Source: Vibrio sp. 10N.286.49.B1 (GTDB lineage: Bacteria; Pseudomonadota; Gammaproteobacteria; Enterobacterales; Vibrionaceae). Taken from it: 64,000 nt of DNA. Below, one piece after another: positions 47,011 to 54,541 of the stretch. Positions within the stretch are counted from its first letter, which is position 1, and each line of letters begins with the position of its first letter. A model generated the notes under the pieces. The model did not search any database. It was not told the DNA's origin and was given only the letters and a program-made list of their open reading frames with translations. Made by a program: the position numbers and the translations under genes. The stretch spans positions 152,887-216,886 of the forward strand of contig NZ_MCUW01000078.1 of NCBI RefSeq assembly GCF_002873335.1. The letters run 5' to 3'.

Positions 47011-48247
47011 TTTCGTCTCTTTTTAGCAATGGATAACCGTTGTTGACCAGTAGCAAGGATAGGACAGGATCGATGTGTTTGAAAAAAGCTATCCAGCCAT
47101 CGCATAGATAATTGAGTCCTGGTTGGCCTTGTTCTGTGTAAGCGATCCGGTTTTTAGGGCATTCACCATGACAGGCAAATAAATAGGGACATTGTTTGCA
47201 CTGATTGGGGAGTGATTTCTGTTTGGCAAAACCAAACTGTTGCTGCTTTGATGAAAAGGCAAGTTTTTTGAGCTCTGTCTGGTGAATGTTGCCGATTGAA
47301 AATTCAGGGTAAACGTAATGATCGCATGAGTAGACTTCGCCATTAGGTTCGACTGCCAGTCCTTTACCGCAGATCTCACTGAGGGTACACATGGTACTGG
47401 GCTTCCCCATCCAGACTCCCACAAAATTTTCAAAGTATGGGATCATCACCTTACCAAAATCGTTATGGAACCATTCATCAAAAATAGTGATCAGAAAGGC
47501 TCCCCATTGGTCGGCAGAGACACTCCAGGGTTCGACCGCTGCTTTGACGGGAATAATGTTCATCGCTCCCCATTTAAGCCATTGATTGTTGGTGGGAGCC
47601 GAGACTTTATCGACCACCGGAATAAACTGCATCTGTGGTGAACGAACCTCGTCACGTAGAAAGCGATACACCTCAAGTGGCTGTGAGCCGGTGAGGTTGT
47701 TAATACAGGTCAAGGTCGCAAAGTTGACTTGGTGTTCTTGAAGTAAACGAATCCCTCTCATGGTCTTATCAAACGTCCCACGCCCTGCTTTATTGGTTCT
47801 ATAGCGATTATGTAGAGATTCAGGACCATCAATACTGACGCCAATGATGAAGTTATGGTGTTTGAAAAATGCACACCACTGAGGCGTTAATAAGGTCGCA
47901 TTGGTTTGTAAATCGTTGCTAATGGAAGAGTGAGGAGGACAGAAGCGCTTTTGCAGCTCAACCACTTTTTCAAAGTACTCAATACCAAGTAGTGTTGGCT
48001 CTCCGCCGTGCCATGAAAAAACAATCTCTGCGGTATTTTGGCCTTCGATATATTGGCGAATATAGGTCTCCAATCGTTCATGGCTCATGACCGACTCTGG
48101 TTGGCTTGCATAATCGAGGAGTTGTTGTTTATCGAGATAATAGCAGTACGTACAATCGATATTGCACAAGGCACCGATGGGTTTAGCGAGTGCTTGAAAT
48201 TTATTGTGGGCTTTACCGTTGAACTGTGGAACTGAAAAGTCGGTCAT
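47000..48247 (-). CDS. Anaerobic sulfatase-maturating radical SAM enzyme
   Basis: A 415-residue SPASM-domain radical SAM protein. The SAM cluster is C28-N-I-D-C32-T-Y-C35. SPASM cysteines appear in CTLSEICGKGLAVEPNG, YSCDHYVYPEF and QCKQCPYLFACHGECPKNR. Such anSME enzymes oxidise the Cys or Ser of sulfatase active sites to formylglycine without oxygen. With one Ser-type and one Cys-type sulfatase close by, it can plausibly serve both. The ATG at 48247 starts MTDFSVPQF, typical of the family; a longer start at 48313 lies next to the operator. Confidence 0.92.
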   Translation of the reverse strand: MTDFSVPQFNGKAHNKFQALAKPIGALCNIDCTYCYYLDKQQLLDYASQPESVMSHERLETYIRQYIEGQNTAEIVFSWHGGEPTLLGIEYFEKVVELQKRFCPPHSSISNDLQTNATLLTPQWCAFFKHHNFIIGVSIDGPESLHNRYRTNKAGRGTFDKTMRGIRLLQEHQVNFATLTCINNLTGSQPLEVYRFLRDEVRSPQMQFIPVVDKVSAPTNNQWLKWGAMNIIPVKAAVEPWSVSADQWGAFLITIFDEWFHNDFGKVMIPYFENFVGVWMGKPSTMCTLSEICGKGLAVEPNGEVYSCDHYVYPEFSIGNIHQTELKKLAFSSKQQQFGFAKQKSLPNQCKQCPYLFACHGECPKNRIAYTEQGQPGLNYLCDGWIAFFKHIDPVLSLLLVNNGYPLLKRDENGL

Positions 48248-48315
48248 TAAAAGCGGCCTCTTTGATGGTAATTGAGTATCCGTTCTCAAGCAGATGTGGC
48301 CTAGAATAAACAAAA

Positions 48316-48331
48316 CAAACCGGTTGGTCTA
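48316..48331. promoter_or_regulatory. NemR-type operator, copy 4
   Basis: Reverse strand TAGACCAACCGGTTTG, with the same half-sites TAGACC and GGTTTG as copies 1 and 2. It lies about 70 bases upstream of the anSME start, i.e. at the head of the anSME-sulfatase unit. Confidence 0.72.
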
Positions 48332-48481
48332 GCTTTTTCTATCTGATTAAAAATATCGATAGTGCACTTAGTGCAAGATCAAGGCTTCGTTTAAACAATT
48401 GAGTGACCGGAACCATTGTCATAGTGTTGCTATTTTTTGATTGGCTGTCATTCTTAAAGAAAAATTTAGGAAATCAAAACC

Positions 48482-49723
48482 ATGACCAAAATTGCAATGC
48501 TAAGTACCGGTGAAGAAGTCTTATATGGCGATATTGTGGATACGAATGCCGCGTGGCTTAGCCGAGTGTTTTATGAGAACGGTTTTTCTATGTATAAAAG
48601 GTCTACGGTTGGTGATCAGCGTACGTCATTGCTTCAGGAAATGGTGATGCTGAGCTTTAACCTTGACGTGGTGATTGTGAATGGCGGCTTGGGACCGACA
48701 TCAGATGACCTCACGGCAGAAGTGGCGGCGGAAGCGGCTGAGGAACCTTTAGCGCTCAGCGAAGAATGGTTAAACACATTAGAGGCGTTTTATGCTTCTC
48801 GTGGTAAAACAATGCCGGAAAGCAATATCAAGCAAGCGATGCTACCCCAAAGCGCAACGATTGTAGATAATCCTATTGGTACCGCGTGCGGGTTTAAAAT
48901 GCGGATCAATGATTGTTTGTTTTATTTTACCCCTGGCGTGCCAAGTGAATTTAAAAAAATGGCGTTGGAGCAAATCCTACCTGATCTAAAAGCACAATTT
49001 GGTCAACAAGAAGGAAGAGAGTGTCGTCGTTTGTACACTTTTGGATTGTCGGAGTCTGGTATTGCCGATACGCTCTCGGTGATCGCGTTACCGGACAATT
49101 ATGAGTTTGGTTATCGTTCTTATTTGCCATTTATTGAAGTGAAATTATTTGGCCCTTCTCGAGATGTAGAGAAAGGCATCCGCCTGCTTGCGATGATTGA
49201 AAAGCTGTTGCATCAAAATGTCGTCAGCGTTGATGAGCCAATGCTTGCACGCCTCAGCCACCTCGTTGATACACATAAGCCGACATTAGCGATCTCGGAG
49301 CATGCCACTAAGGGTTACTTGTCAGCGTGGTTACAAGACGATGATATTTTGGCGCAGTATTGCGGCGCGACTTGGGTATTAGGGGATAAAACGACGTCGC
49401 CATTAACTCACGATACTGATCCGTTGGGCGCGGTGTTAGCGTTAGCGGGCGCGACAAAAAGTAATTGTGGTGCCGACATTGCTATTGCGACAGGAAAGTT
49501 TGAAGAAGGTGTTTTTTCTGTGGCGCTTGCCACACCAAAAGGCGAATGGGGGCAAATACTAGAGTTACAACGCAAGTATTCTTCGAAAGACGTTAAGACG
49601 ATTATTAGCACGCTGGCGGGCGACATGCTCCGTCGCTACCTAGACGCTAAGCCAATGTTTCCTGATTATGGCTACGTAACTCGTAAAGAAGAAATCTACG
49701 TTCCGTCTAGCGTACTCCAATAA
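48482..49723 (+). CDS. CinA-family protein (YfaY-like)
   Basis: A 413-residue protein. The N-terminal molybdopterin-binding-like (MoCF) domain shows MLSTGEEVLYGDIVDTNAAW and VNGGLGPTSDDLTAEV. The C-terminal half resembles the CinA NMN-amidohydrolase domain, but the core (ISEHATKGYLSAWLQ) departs from the usual E-S/T-GG-x-L motif that holds the catalytic residues, so deamidase activity is doubtful. It is annotated in relatives as CinA-like and its role is unclear. It stands alone. Confidence 0.85.
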   Translation: MTKIAMLSTGEEVLYGDIVDTNAAWLSRVFYENGFSMYKRSTVGDQRTSLLQEMVMLSFNLDVVIVNGGLGPTSDDLTAEVAAEAAEEPLALSEEWLNTLEAFYASRGKTMPESNIKQAMLPQSATIVDNPIGTACGFKMRINDCLFYFTPGVPSEFKKMALEQILPDLKAQFGQQEGRECRRLYTFGLSESGIADTLSVIALPDNYEFGYRSYLPFIEVKLFGPSRDVEKGIRLLAMIEKLLHQNVVSVDEPMLARLSHLVDTHKPTLAISEHATKGYLSAWLQDDDILAQYCGATWVLGDKTTSPLTHDTDPLGAVLALAGATKSNCGADIAIATGKFEEGVFSVALATPKGEWGQILELQRKYSSKDVKTIISTLAGDMLRRYLDAKPMFPDYGYVTRKEEIYVPSSVLQ

Positions 49724-49750
49724 ACGCCTTTGATAACAAAGTGCAGTGAT

Positions 49751-50385
49751 CATCAGTGCGTTGAGAGCTTATTCTGGTGTTATTCATTTTTATTTAAGTG
49801 AGTCATACGCTTTGGGCGATCCTCGTCTGTACAAGGATGACGGCCTAATTTGTATTGGTTAAAAGGTGACGAACTATGAGGTCCCTGTCCAAAGGTGTGT
49901 CAGCTTTGGCCTTGTCAGCGCAGAATAGCCTCTGCTACGCTACTGCTCCCATTAAACAAAATTAACCGGCATCCCCTTGAAAAAGGGGATCTCCATCAGC
50001 GCGTTGTGAGCCTATTCTGGCCTCATTCATTTCTATTTAAACAAATCATACGCTTTGGGCGATCCTCGTGTGTACGAGAGTGGCGGCTTAATTTGGATGG
50101 GCGAGAAAGTCGGCTCCCTGTCCAAAGGTGTGTCAGCTTGGGCCTCGTCAGCGCAGAATAGCCTCTGGTACGCTACTGCTCCCACTAAACAAAATTAACC
50201 GTCATCCCCTTGAAACAGGGGACCTCCATCAGCTCGTTGTGAGCCTATTCTGGCCACCTTCATTTCCATTTAAGTGAGTCGCACGCTTTGGGATCCTCGT
50301 TTGTCTGACGATGACGGCCTAATTGGGTTGGGTTAGGTTGGAGAGTGTTGAGCTAAGAGGTCTCTGTCGAGAAACGAATCCGCTT
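49751..50385. repeat. Intergenic tandem repeat, about 240-bp unit
   Basis: Two full units (49751-49993, 243 bp; 49994-50226, 233 bp) and a decaying third (50227 to about 50385). Each starts CATCAG followed by GCGTTG-like and TATTCTGG, contains TACGCTTTGGG and TGTCCAAAGGTGTGTCAG, and ends with the inverted repeat ATCCCCTT...AAGGGGAT (49971-49990; less perfect at 50204-50223). No convincing gene is in it; a reading frame of 88 codons crosses two units but has no ribosome site. Confidence 0.85.
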
Positions 50386-50480
50386 AGTCTTCATTGTTCT
50401 TCGATAGTGACTCATCAACTAAAGTGTAATAAATATTCACCCAATTGATTATATGTCGAATAGTTATTGCTATATGAAAA

Positions 50481-50496
50481 TTTGATCTATATCACA
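50481..50496 (+). promoter_or_regulatory. CRP/FNR-like site
   Basis: TTTGATCTATATCACA matches the CRP site TGTGA-N6-TCACA at 9 of 10 positions and the FNR site TTGAT-N4-ATCAA at 9 of 10. It is 115 bases upstream of the small gene at 50612; the stretch between is AT-rich and gene-free. Confidence 0.5.
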
Positions 50497-50611
50497 ATAC
50501 ATTGATCTTTAAGCATAATTAGAAATTCTCATTTTTGAGAGTATCTCTTCTCAACAAATTGATTAGAATCAATGTTCACTCTGGAAACAGCAGTGTCTAG
50601 GGAGGATGACA

Positions 50612-50851
50612 ATGATACAACAATCAAAAATTCGCGTGGTGTACCAAGTCGCAAATGAAAAAATCATGCTGGGTGAAGCTTTCGGGAAAACGTGTGGCGA
50701 TATTGCAGCAATGTGGTTAAAAGCACCAATGGAAGAGCTGTTGACTGACGAAGGTTTCAAGATCTCGCTGTATGATGATGGCGGACGTCACGTGGCTGAT
50801 AAAGCCGTATCCATGGGCACCGCAGACACGATTCTCGCTGTTGTCGATTAA
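50612..50851 (+). CDS. Hypothetical 79-residue protein
   Basis: It starts MIQQSKIRVVYQVANEKIM. GGAGG at 50601-50605 is ideally spaced for the ATG at 50612; an ATG at 50606 abuts the site and is unlikely. It is a soluble, acidic, mixed alpha/beta-looking protein with one cysteine (GKTCGDI). I do not recognise its family. It follows the repeat region and a CRP/FNR-like site, so it may respond to carbon or oxygen status. A short hairpin (GACCGGTTTATCAAACCGGTTTTTC at about 50892-50916, GACCGG/CCGGTT with T-run) downstream resembles a terminator. Confidence 0.65.
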   Translation: MIQQSKIRVVYQVANEKIMLGEAFGKTCGDIAAMWLKAPMEELLTDEGFKISLYDDGGRHVADKAVSMGTADTILAVVD

Positions 50852-50888
50852 ATTCTGATTGGCTCACATACTTTTTGATGTTTTATTT

Positions 50889-50920
50889 TTAGACCGGTTT
50901 ATCAAACCGGTTTTTCTTTG
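50889..50920 (+). terminator. Terminator of the small gene
   Basis: AGACCGGTTT and AAACCGGTTT (around ATC) form a stem followed by TTTC, about 40 bases after the stop codon. Confidence 0.7.
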
Positions 50921-51082
50921 GGCGTCGTTCTCGATTTACTTCTCTGATCTATCCTCGCAAGATTTCATTTGTCGTTAATGTGATCCATTTTGTGCTTTTG
51001 CTCTAATTCTAGTCGTTCCTCTTAATCATGACTCATACTTGGTGATTCACATCATTTGATCGATTAGGGATAGGAAGGATCC

Positions 51083-52102
51083 ATGAGTGCATCTTCGATA
51101 AAAGAGATTGAAAGTCTGTTTAACGAAAGGGGAGCGCCAGAGTATGGGCACCTTACTGCTATCCCCAAATATATTGAATTAGAACGCTTTTGCTATCTCA
51201 CCACGATGGACCGCAAAGCAAGTAAAGTTGCAAAGCACTTTCATTACAAACAATTCCAATTTGTCAGTATCAGTACGCCACGTTACATCATCGGGATTGC
51301 AATGGCGGATATTCGCTATGTTGGTAATAGCTTTTTCTACGTCTACGATGTCGAAACAAACAATTTTCGCGAAAAAAAAGTGCTTAGCCCATTAGGCTTA
51401 CGTTACAAATTGACGCCATCTCCTTGGAAAGGTGTTAGTTACTTCGACTCCAATGGCACGAGAATTGAGATTAATGACGGCTTATGGCGAGTTATTGTTG
51501 ATTCAGATTGGTTGATAATGGATGTAACATTGTTGCCGCCAGAGACGGGCACTGGGCCGTTAATGCTGTGTACCCCGACAGGCTACTCTGGATGGACATA
51601 TACGCAAAAACATAATGCACTTGATATAAGAGGTCATATTACCGTGAACGGCGAGACCGTGGATCTCACAACGTGCCTCGCAGGTTACGATTTTTCTGCA
51701 GGCTACATGCGAAGAGAAACGAGTTGGCGGTGGGCGAGCATTAATGCGTTGATTAACGGGGTTCGCATCGGATTGAATCTAGCGGTCGGTGTGAATGAGA
51801 GTGGTGCGACTGAGAATACCTTGTGGATAAACGCTCATCGTCAGCTTTTGAGTGGTGTTCATTTTGATTTTGACCGTTCTGACCCTAAGGCAACCTGGCG
51901 CATTTATGGCGAGGAAGGGAAAGTCAATTTACGATTTGAGCCCGTTGAAGCTCGAAAAGAAAAGCTCAATTTAGTGTATTTAAAGAGTAATTTTCGACAG
52001 TTTATTGGTCATTTCTCTGGCACGTTGCGTGATGCGAACGGCCATGTACATCAGCTGGATAAGGTTCTTGGGTTGGTTGAAGATCACTATGCTAAATGGT
52101 AA
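51083..52102 (+). CDS. DUF2804 family protein
   Basis: A 339-residue protein resembling the DUF2804 family, a lipocalin/AttH-like beta-rich fold. Visible features are ARYVGNSFFYVYDVE-like strands, the SGWTYTQKHNALDIRGHI segment and the WRWASINALINGVRIGLNLAVGV motif. Function is unknown, but AttH-like folds often bind hydrophobic ligands. GGAAGGA before the ATG. It is 12 bases upstream of a fatty-acid-hydroxylase-family gene, so the pair may act on a lipid. Confidence 0.8.
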   Translation: MSASSIKEIESLFNERGAPEYGHLTAIPKYIELERFCYLTTMDRKASKVAKHFHYKQFQFVSISTPRYIIGIAMADIRYVGNSFFYVYDVETNNFREKKVLSPLGLRYKLTPSPWKGVSYFDSNGTRIEINDGLWRVIVDSDWLIMDVTLLPPETGTGPLMLCTPTGYSGWTYTQKHNALDIRGHITVNGETVDLTTCLAGYDFSAGYMRRETSWRWASINALINGVRIGLNLAVGVNESGATENTLWINAHRQLLSGVHFDFDRSDPKATWRIYGEEGKVNLRFEPVEARKEKLNLVYLKSNFRQFIGHFSGTLRDANGHVHQLDKVLGLVEDHYAKW

Positions 52103-52114
52103 GGAAGTGAACCT

Positions 52115-52957
52115 ATGAACGATATCGTGGATCACCCAGAGCTCTTACTATTAGTACTAGCACCAGTGTTTGTCATTATGATGGTTTTGGAGTATACGCT
52201 TGGTCAACGATCAGGACGTTTGCCGAATTCAGGGTATTACTCATTAAAGGAGCTGGTATGTAACTTTAGTTTGGCGGGAATGCATCAACTATCAGACTTG
52301 CTAGCGGGTCTGTTGATCGCAAATCTGTATCTAACGGTATTTGGGTGGCGTTGGTTTGATATAGAGATGTCAGTATCTTTGTTTATTGTATTGATGGTTT
52401 TACAGGACTTTTTTTATTATTGGTTTCATCGCGCTAGCCACCGTGTCCGTTGGATGTGGGCGGCGCACGTTGTCCATCATAGCTCTGAGAATATGAATTT
52501 TAGTACGGCTTTTCGGCAGAGTTTAATGTACCCGCTTGCTGGAATGTGGTTGTTTTGGGTGCCGCTGGTGGTCATTGGTTTTGAGCCCAAATGGGTCGTA
52601 TTGGTAGTGCTGTTAAACTTGGTAGTGCAGTTTTTTGTGCATACCCAATGGATAAAGACATTAGGAATAATAGAATGGGTATTGAATACACCCTCACACC
52701 ATCGTGTACACCACGGACGAAACCCGCAGTATATTGATAAGAACTATGCGGGAGTGTTGATTATTTGGGACCGATTGTTCGGGACGTTTGAGCCAGAAGT
52801 AGAGACAGTCCGTTATGGCATCTCTAAGCCAGTCAACAGTTTCAATCCATTTGTCGTGACATTCTCTGAATGGAAAATGCTATGGCGGGATGTGTTCGCA
52901 CCCAATCAGACATTGAAACAACGTATAATGATTATCTTGTCGCCACCGAGTGATTGA
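52115..52957 (+). CDS. Fatty acid hydroxylase / sterol desaturase family protein
   Basis: A 280-residue membrane diiron oxygenase. His motifs: HRASH (HxxxH), HVVHHSSENMN (HxxHH) and HTQW...HHRVHHG (HxxHH), the family metal ligands. Four to five membrane helices. It would add a hydroxyl group to an acyl or isoprenoid lipid using O2 at the inner membrane. It is coupled to the DUF2804 gene by a 12-base gap and ends at a bidirectional terminator. Confidence 0.88.
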   Translation: MNDIVDHPELLLLVLAPVFVIMMVLEYTLGQRSGRLPNSGYYSLKELVCNFSLAGMHQLSDLLAGLLIANLYLTVFGWRWFDIEMSVSLFIVLMVLQDFFYYWFHRASHRVRWMWAAHVVHHSSENMNFSTAFRQSLMYPLAGMWLFWVPLVVIGFEPKWVVLVVLLNLVVQFFVHTQWIKTLGIIEWVLNTPSHHRVHHGRNPQYIDKNYAGVLIIWDRLFGTFEPEVETVRYGISKPVNSFNPFVVTFSEWKMLWRDVFAPNQTLKQRIMIILSPPSD

Positions 52958-52980
52958 ATCTTTTGGCAAACAGAAGGCAC

Positions 52981-53008
52981 AAAAAAACGGCTCTTAGAGC
53001 CGTTTTTT
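52981..53008. terminator. Bidirectional terminator
   Basis: AAAAAACGGCTC and GAGCCGTTTTTT form a strong stem around TTA, between the hydroxylase gene (+) and yfaE (-). Confidence 0.92.
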
Positions 53009-53040
53009 CGATACTGCGGTTACACACCTAAGAGAGCTCA

Positions 53041-53322
53041 TCAAGCACGCTTTTGGGCTTTGGACTGATAGGCGATATTCTCTATCGTGATATCTGTCTT
53101 CGCACGGCAAATGCAAGGTAGAATCTCATCACTTTGTGTATAGGCCATCGCAAACCCTACATATTCCACTTCACCAGAGGTTAGAGTACAGCGACATGCG
53201 CCACAATGGCCGTCACGGCAGTTGTACTCTGGTTCTAACCCAGCTTGTTCCATTGTTTCTAGAACGGTGTTTGAAGGGTTAGACTCTATTTTAGTGATAG
53301 AGTTTATTTTGATGGTTGGCAT
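53041..53322 (-). CDS. yfaE: 2Fe-2S ferredoxin YfaE
   Basis: A 93-residue plant-type ferredoxin with cluster cysteines in YNCRDGHCGACRC (C-x4-C-x2-C) and a fourth in EILPCICRA. YfaE maintains the diferric-tyrosyl radical of NrdB. It overlaps nrdB by one base (TAATG), the usual nrdAB-yfaE order. Confidence 0.95.
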   Translation of the reverse strand: MPTIKINSITKIESNPSNTVLETMEQAGLEPEYNCRDGHCGACRCTLTSGEVEYVGFAMAYTQSDEILPCICRAKTDITIENIAYQSKAQKRA

Positions 53323-54455
53323 TACAGTTCGAAATCCTCAAAGTCATTGGCACTGACTTCGTTGTCAATTTGCCCAACAAGATAAGAACTGATTTCGGCT
53401 TCTTGCGGGGCAACTTGTACATTATCTGAAGATAACCAAGCGTTAATCCATGGAATTGGATTAGAAGTCGCGTCAGGGTAGGCGACACCTAAACCGACAG
53501 CTTGCATACGGACGTTGGTAATATATTCAACATACTGACAAAGGATATCTTTGTTTAAGCCGATCATCGAACCATCTTTGAACAGGTACTCTGCCCATTC
53601 TTTCTCTTGTTCTGCAGCTTCTTTAAATAGATCAAAACAGTCTTGCTTACATTCTTCGGCAATTTGCATGAATGTGAAGTCATCCTGCCCATTCCGTAGG
53701 ATGTTAACCATGTGCTGTGTGCCAGTTAGATGTAATGCTTCGTCACGAGCAATCAGCTTTATGATCTTAGCATTACCTTCCATCAGTTCACGTTCTGCAA
53801 AGGCAAACGAACAAGCAAAGCTCACGTAGAAACGGATAGCTTCGAGTGCATTGACAGACATAAGGCAAAGATAGAGTTTCTTCTTAAGGTCATACAAGCT
53901 GACCTTCACTTCGTCACCGTTAAGAACGTGAGTACCTTCGCCGTAGCGATGATAATCGTTAGTCGCTTGGATCAGATCATCGTAATAATGCGCAATGTCT
54001 TTTGCACGTTTTAAGATGTGCTCGTTTTCCACGATATCGTCAAACACGACGCTTGGGTCATTAACAATGTTGCGAATGATATGAGTGTACGAACGAGAGT
54101 GGATCGTTTCGGAGAACGACCACGTTTCAATCCAAGTCTCTAGCTCAGGAAGCGAGACAAGTGGCAGCAACGCAACGTTTGGGCTACGACCTTGAATAGA
54201 ATCCAGTAGCGTTTGATATTTTAAGTTACTGATGAAAATGTGCTTTTCATGCTCTGGTAACTTGTTGTAATCGATACGGTCACTGGAAACATCAACTTCT
54301 TCTGGACGCCAGAAAAAGGACAGTTGTTTCTCGATCAGTTTCTCGAAAATTTCAAATTTTTGCTGGTCATAACGCGCAACGTTTACAGGTTGACCTAGGA
54401 ACATTGGTTCCTTGAGCGCGTTATTTTTTGTTTGAGTAAAAGTACTGTAAGCCAT
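53322..54455 (-). CDS. nrdB: Ribonucleotide reductase class Ia, beta subunit
   Basis: A 377-residue diiron-tyrosyl radical protein. Iron ligands are in [13 protein letters not shown] (Glu and His, plus the radical Tyr in SYTHI) and [13 protein letters not shown]. The C-terminal tail NDFEDFEL binds NrdA. It generates the radical needed for dNTP synthesis. It lies 86 bases downstream of nrdA. Confidence 0.97.
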   Translation of the reverse strand: MAYSTFTQTKNNALKEPMFLGQPVNVARYDQQKFEIFEKLIEKQLSFFWRPEEVDVSSDRIDYNKLPEHEKHIFISNLKYQTLLDSIQGRSPNVALLPLVSLPELETWIETWSFSETIHSRSYTHIIRNIVNDPSVVFDDIVENEHILKRAKDIAHYYDDLIQATNDYHRYGEGTHVLNGDEVKVSLYDLKKKLYLCLMSVNALEAIRFYVSFACSFAFAERELMEGNAKIIKLIARDEALHLTGTQHMVNILRNGQDDFTFMQIAEECKQDCFDLFKEAAEQEKEWAEYLFKDGSMIGLNKDILCQYVEYITNVRMQAVGLGVAYPDATSNPIPWINAWLSSDNVQVAPQEAEISSYLVGQIDNEVSANDFEDFEL

Positions 54456-54541
54456 GGTGCTGCAATCCTTCTTCGCCTCTTCACATAGGAAGAGGCTGTA
54501 TTACTAATATATGATTATTAAATAATATATTGTTTAAACGG

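Noticed and set aside
49895..50161. An 88-codon frame inside the 240-bp tandem repeat
   Set aside because: It crosses two repeat units, has no ribosome site and is not kept in frame between the units.
49751..50385. CRISPR array
   Set aside because: The units are about 240 bp with similar sequence throughout, not short repeats with unique spacers, and no cas gene is present.
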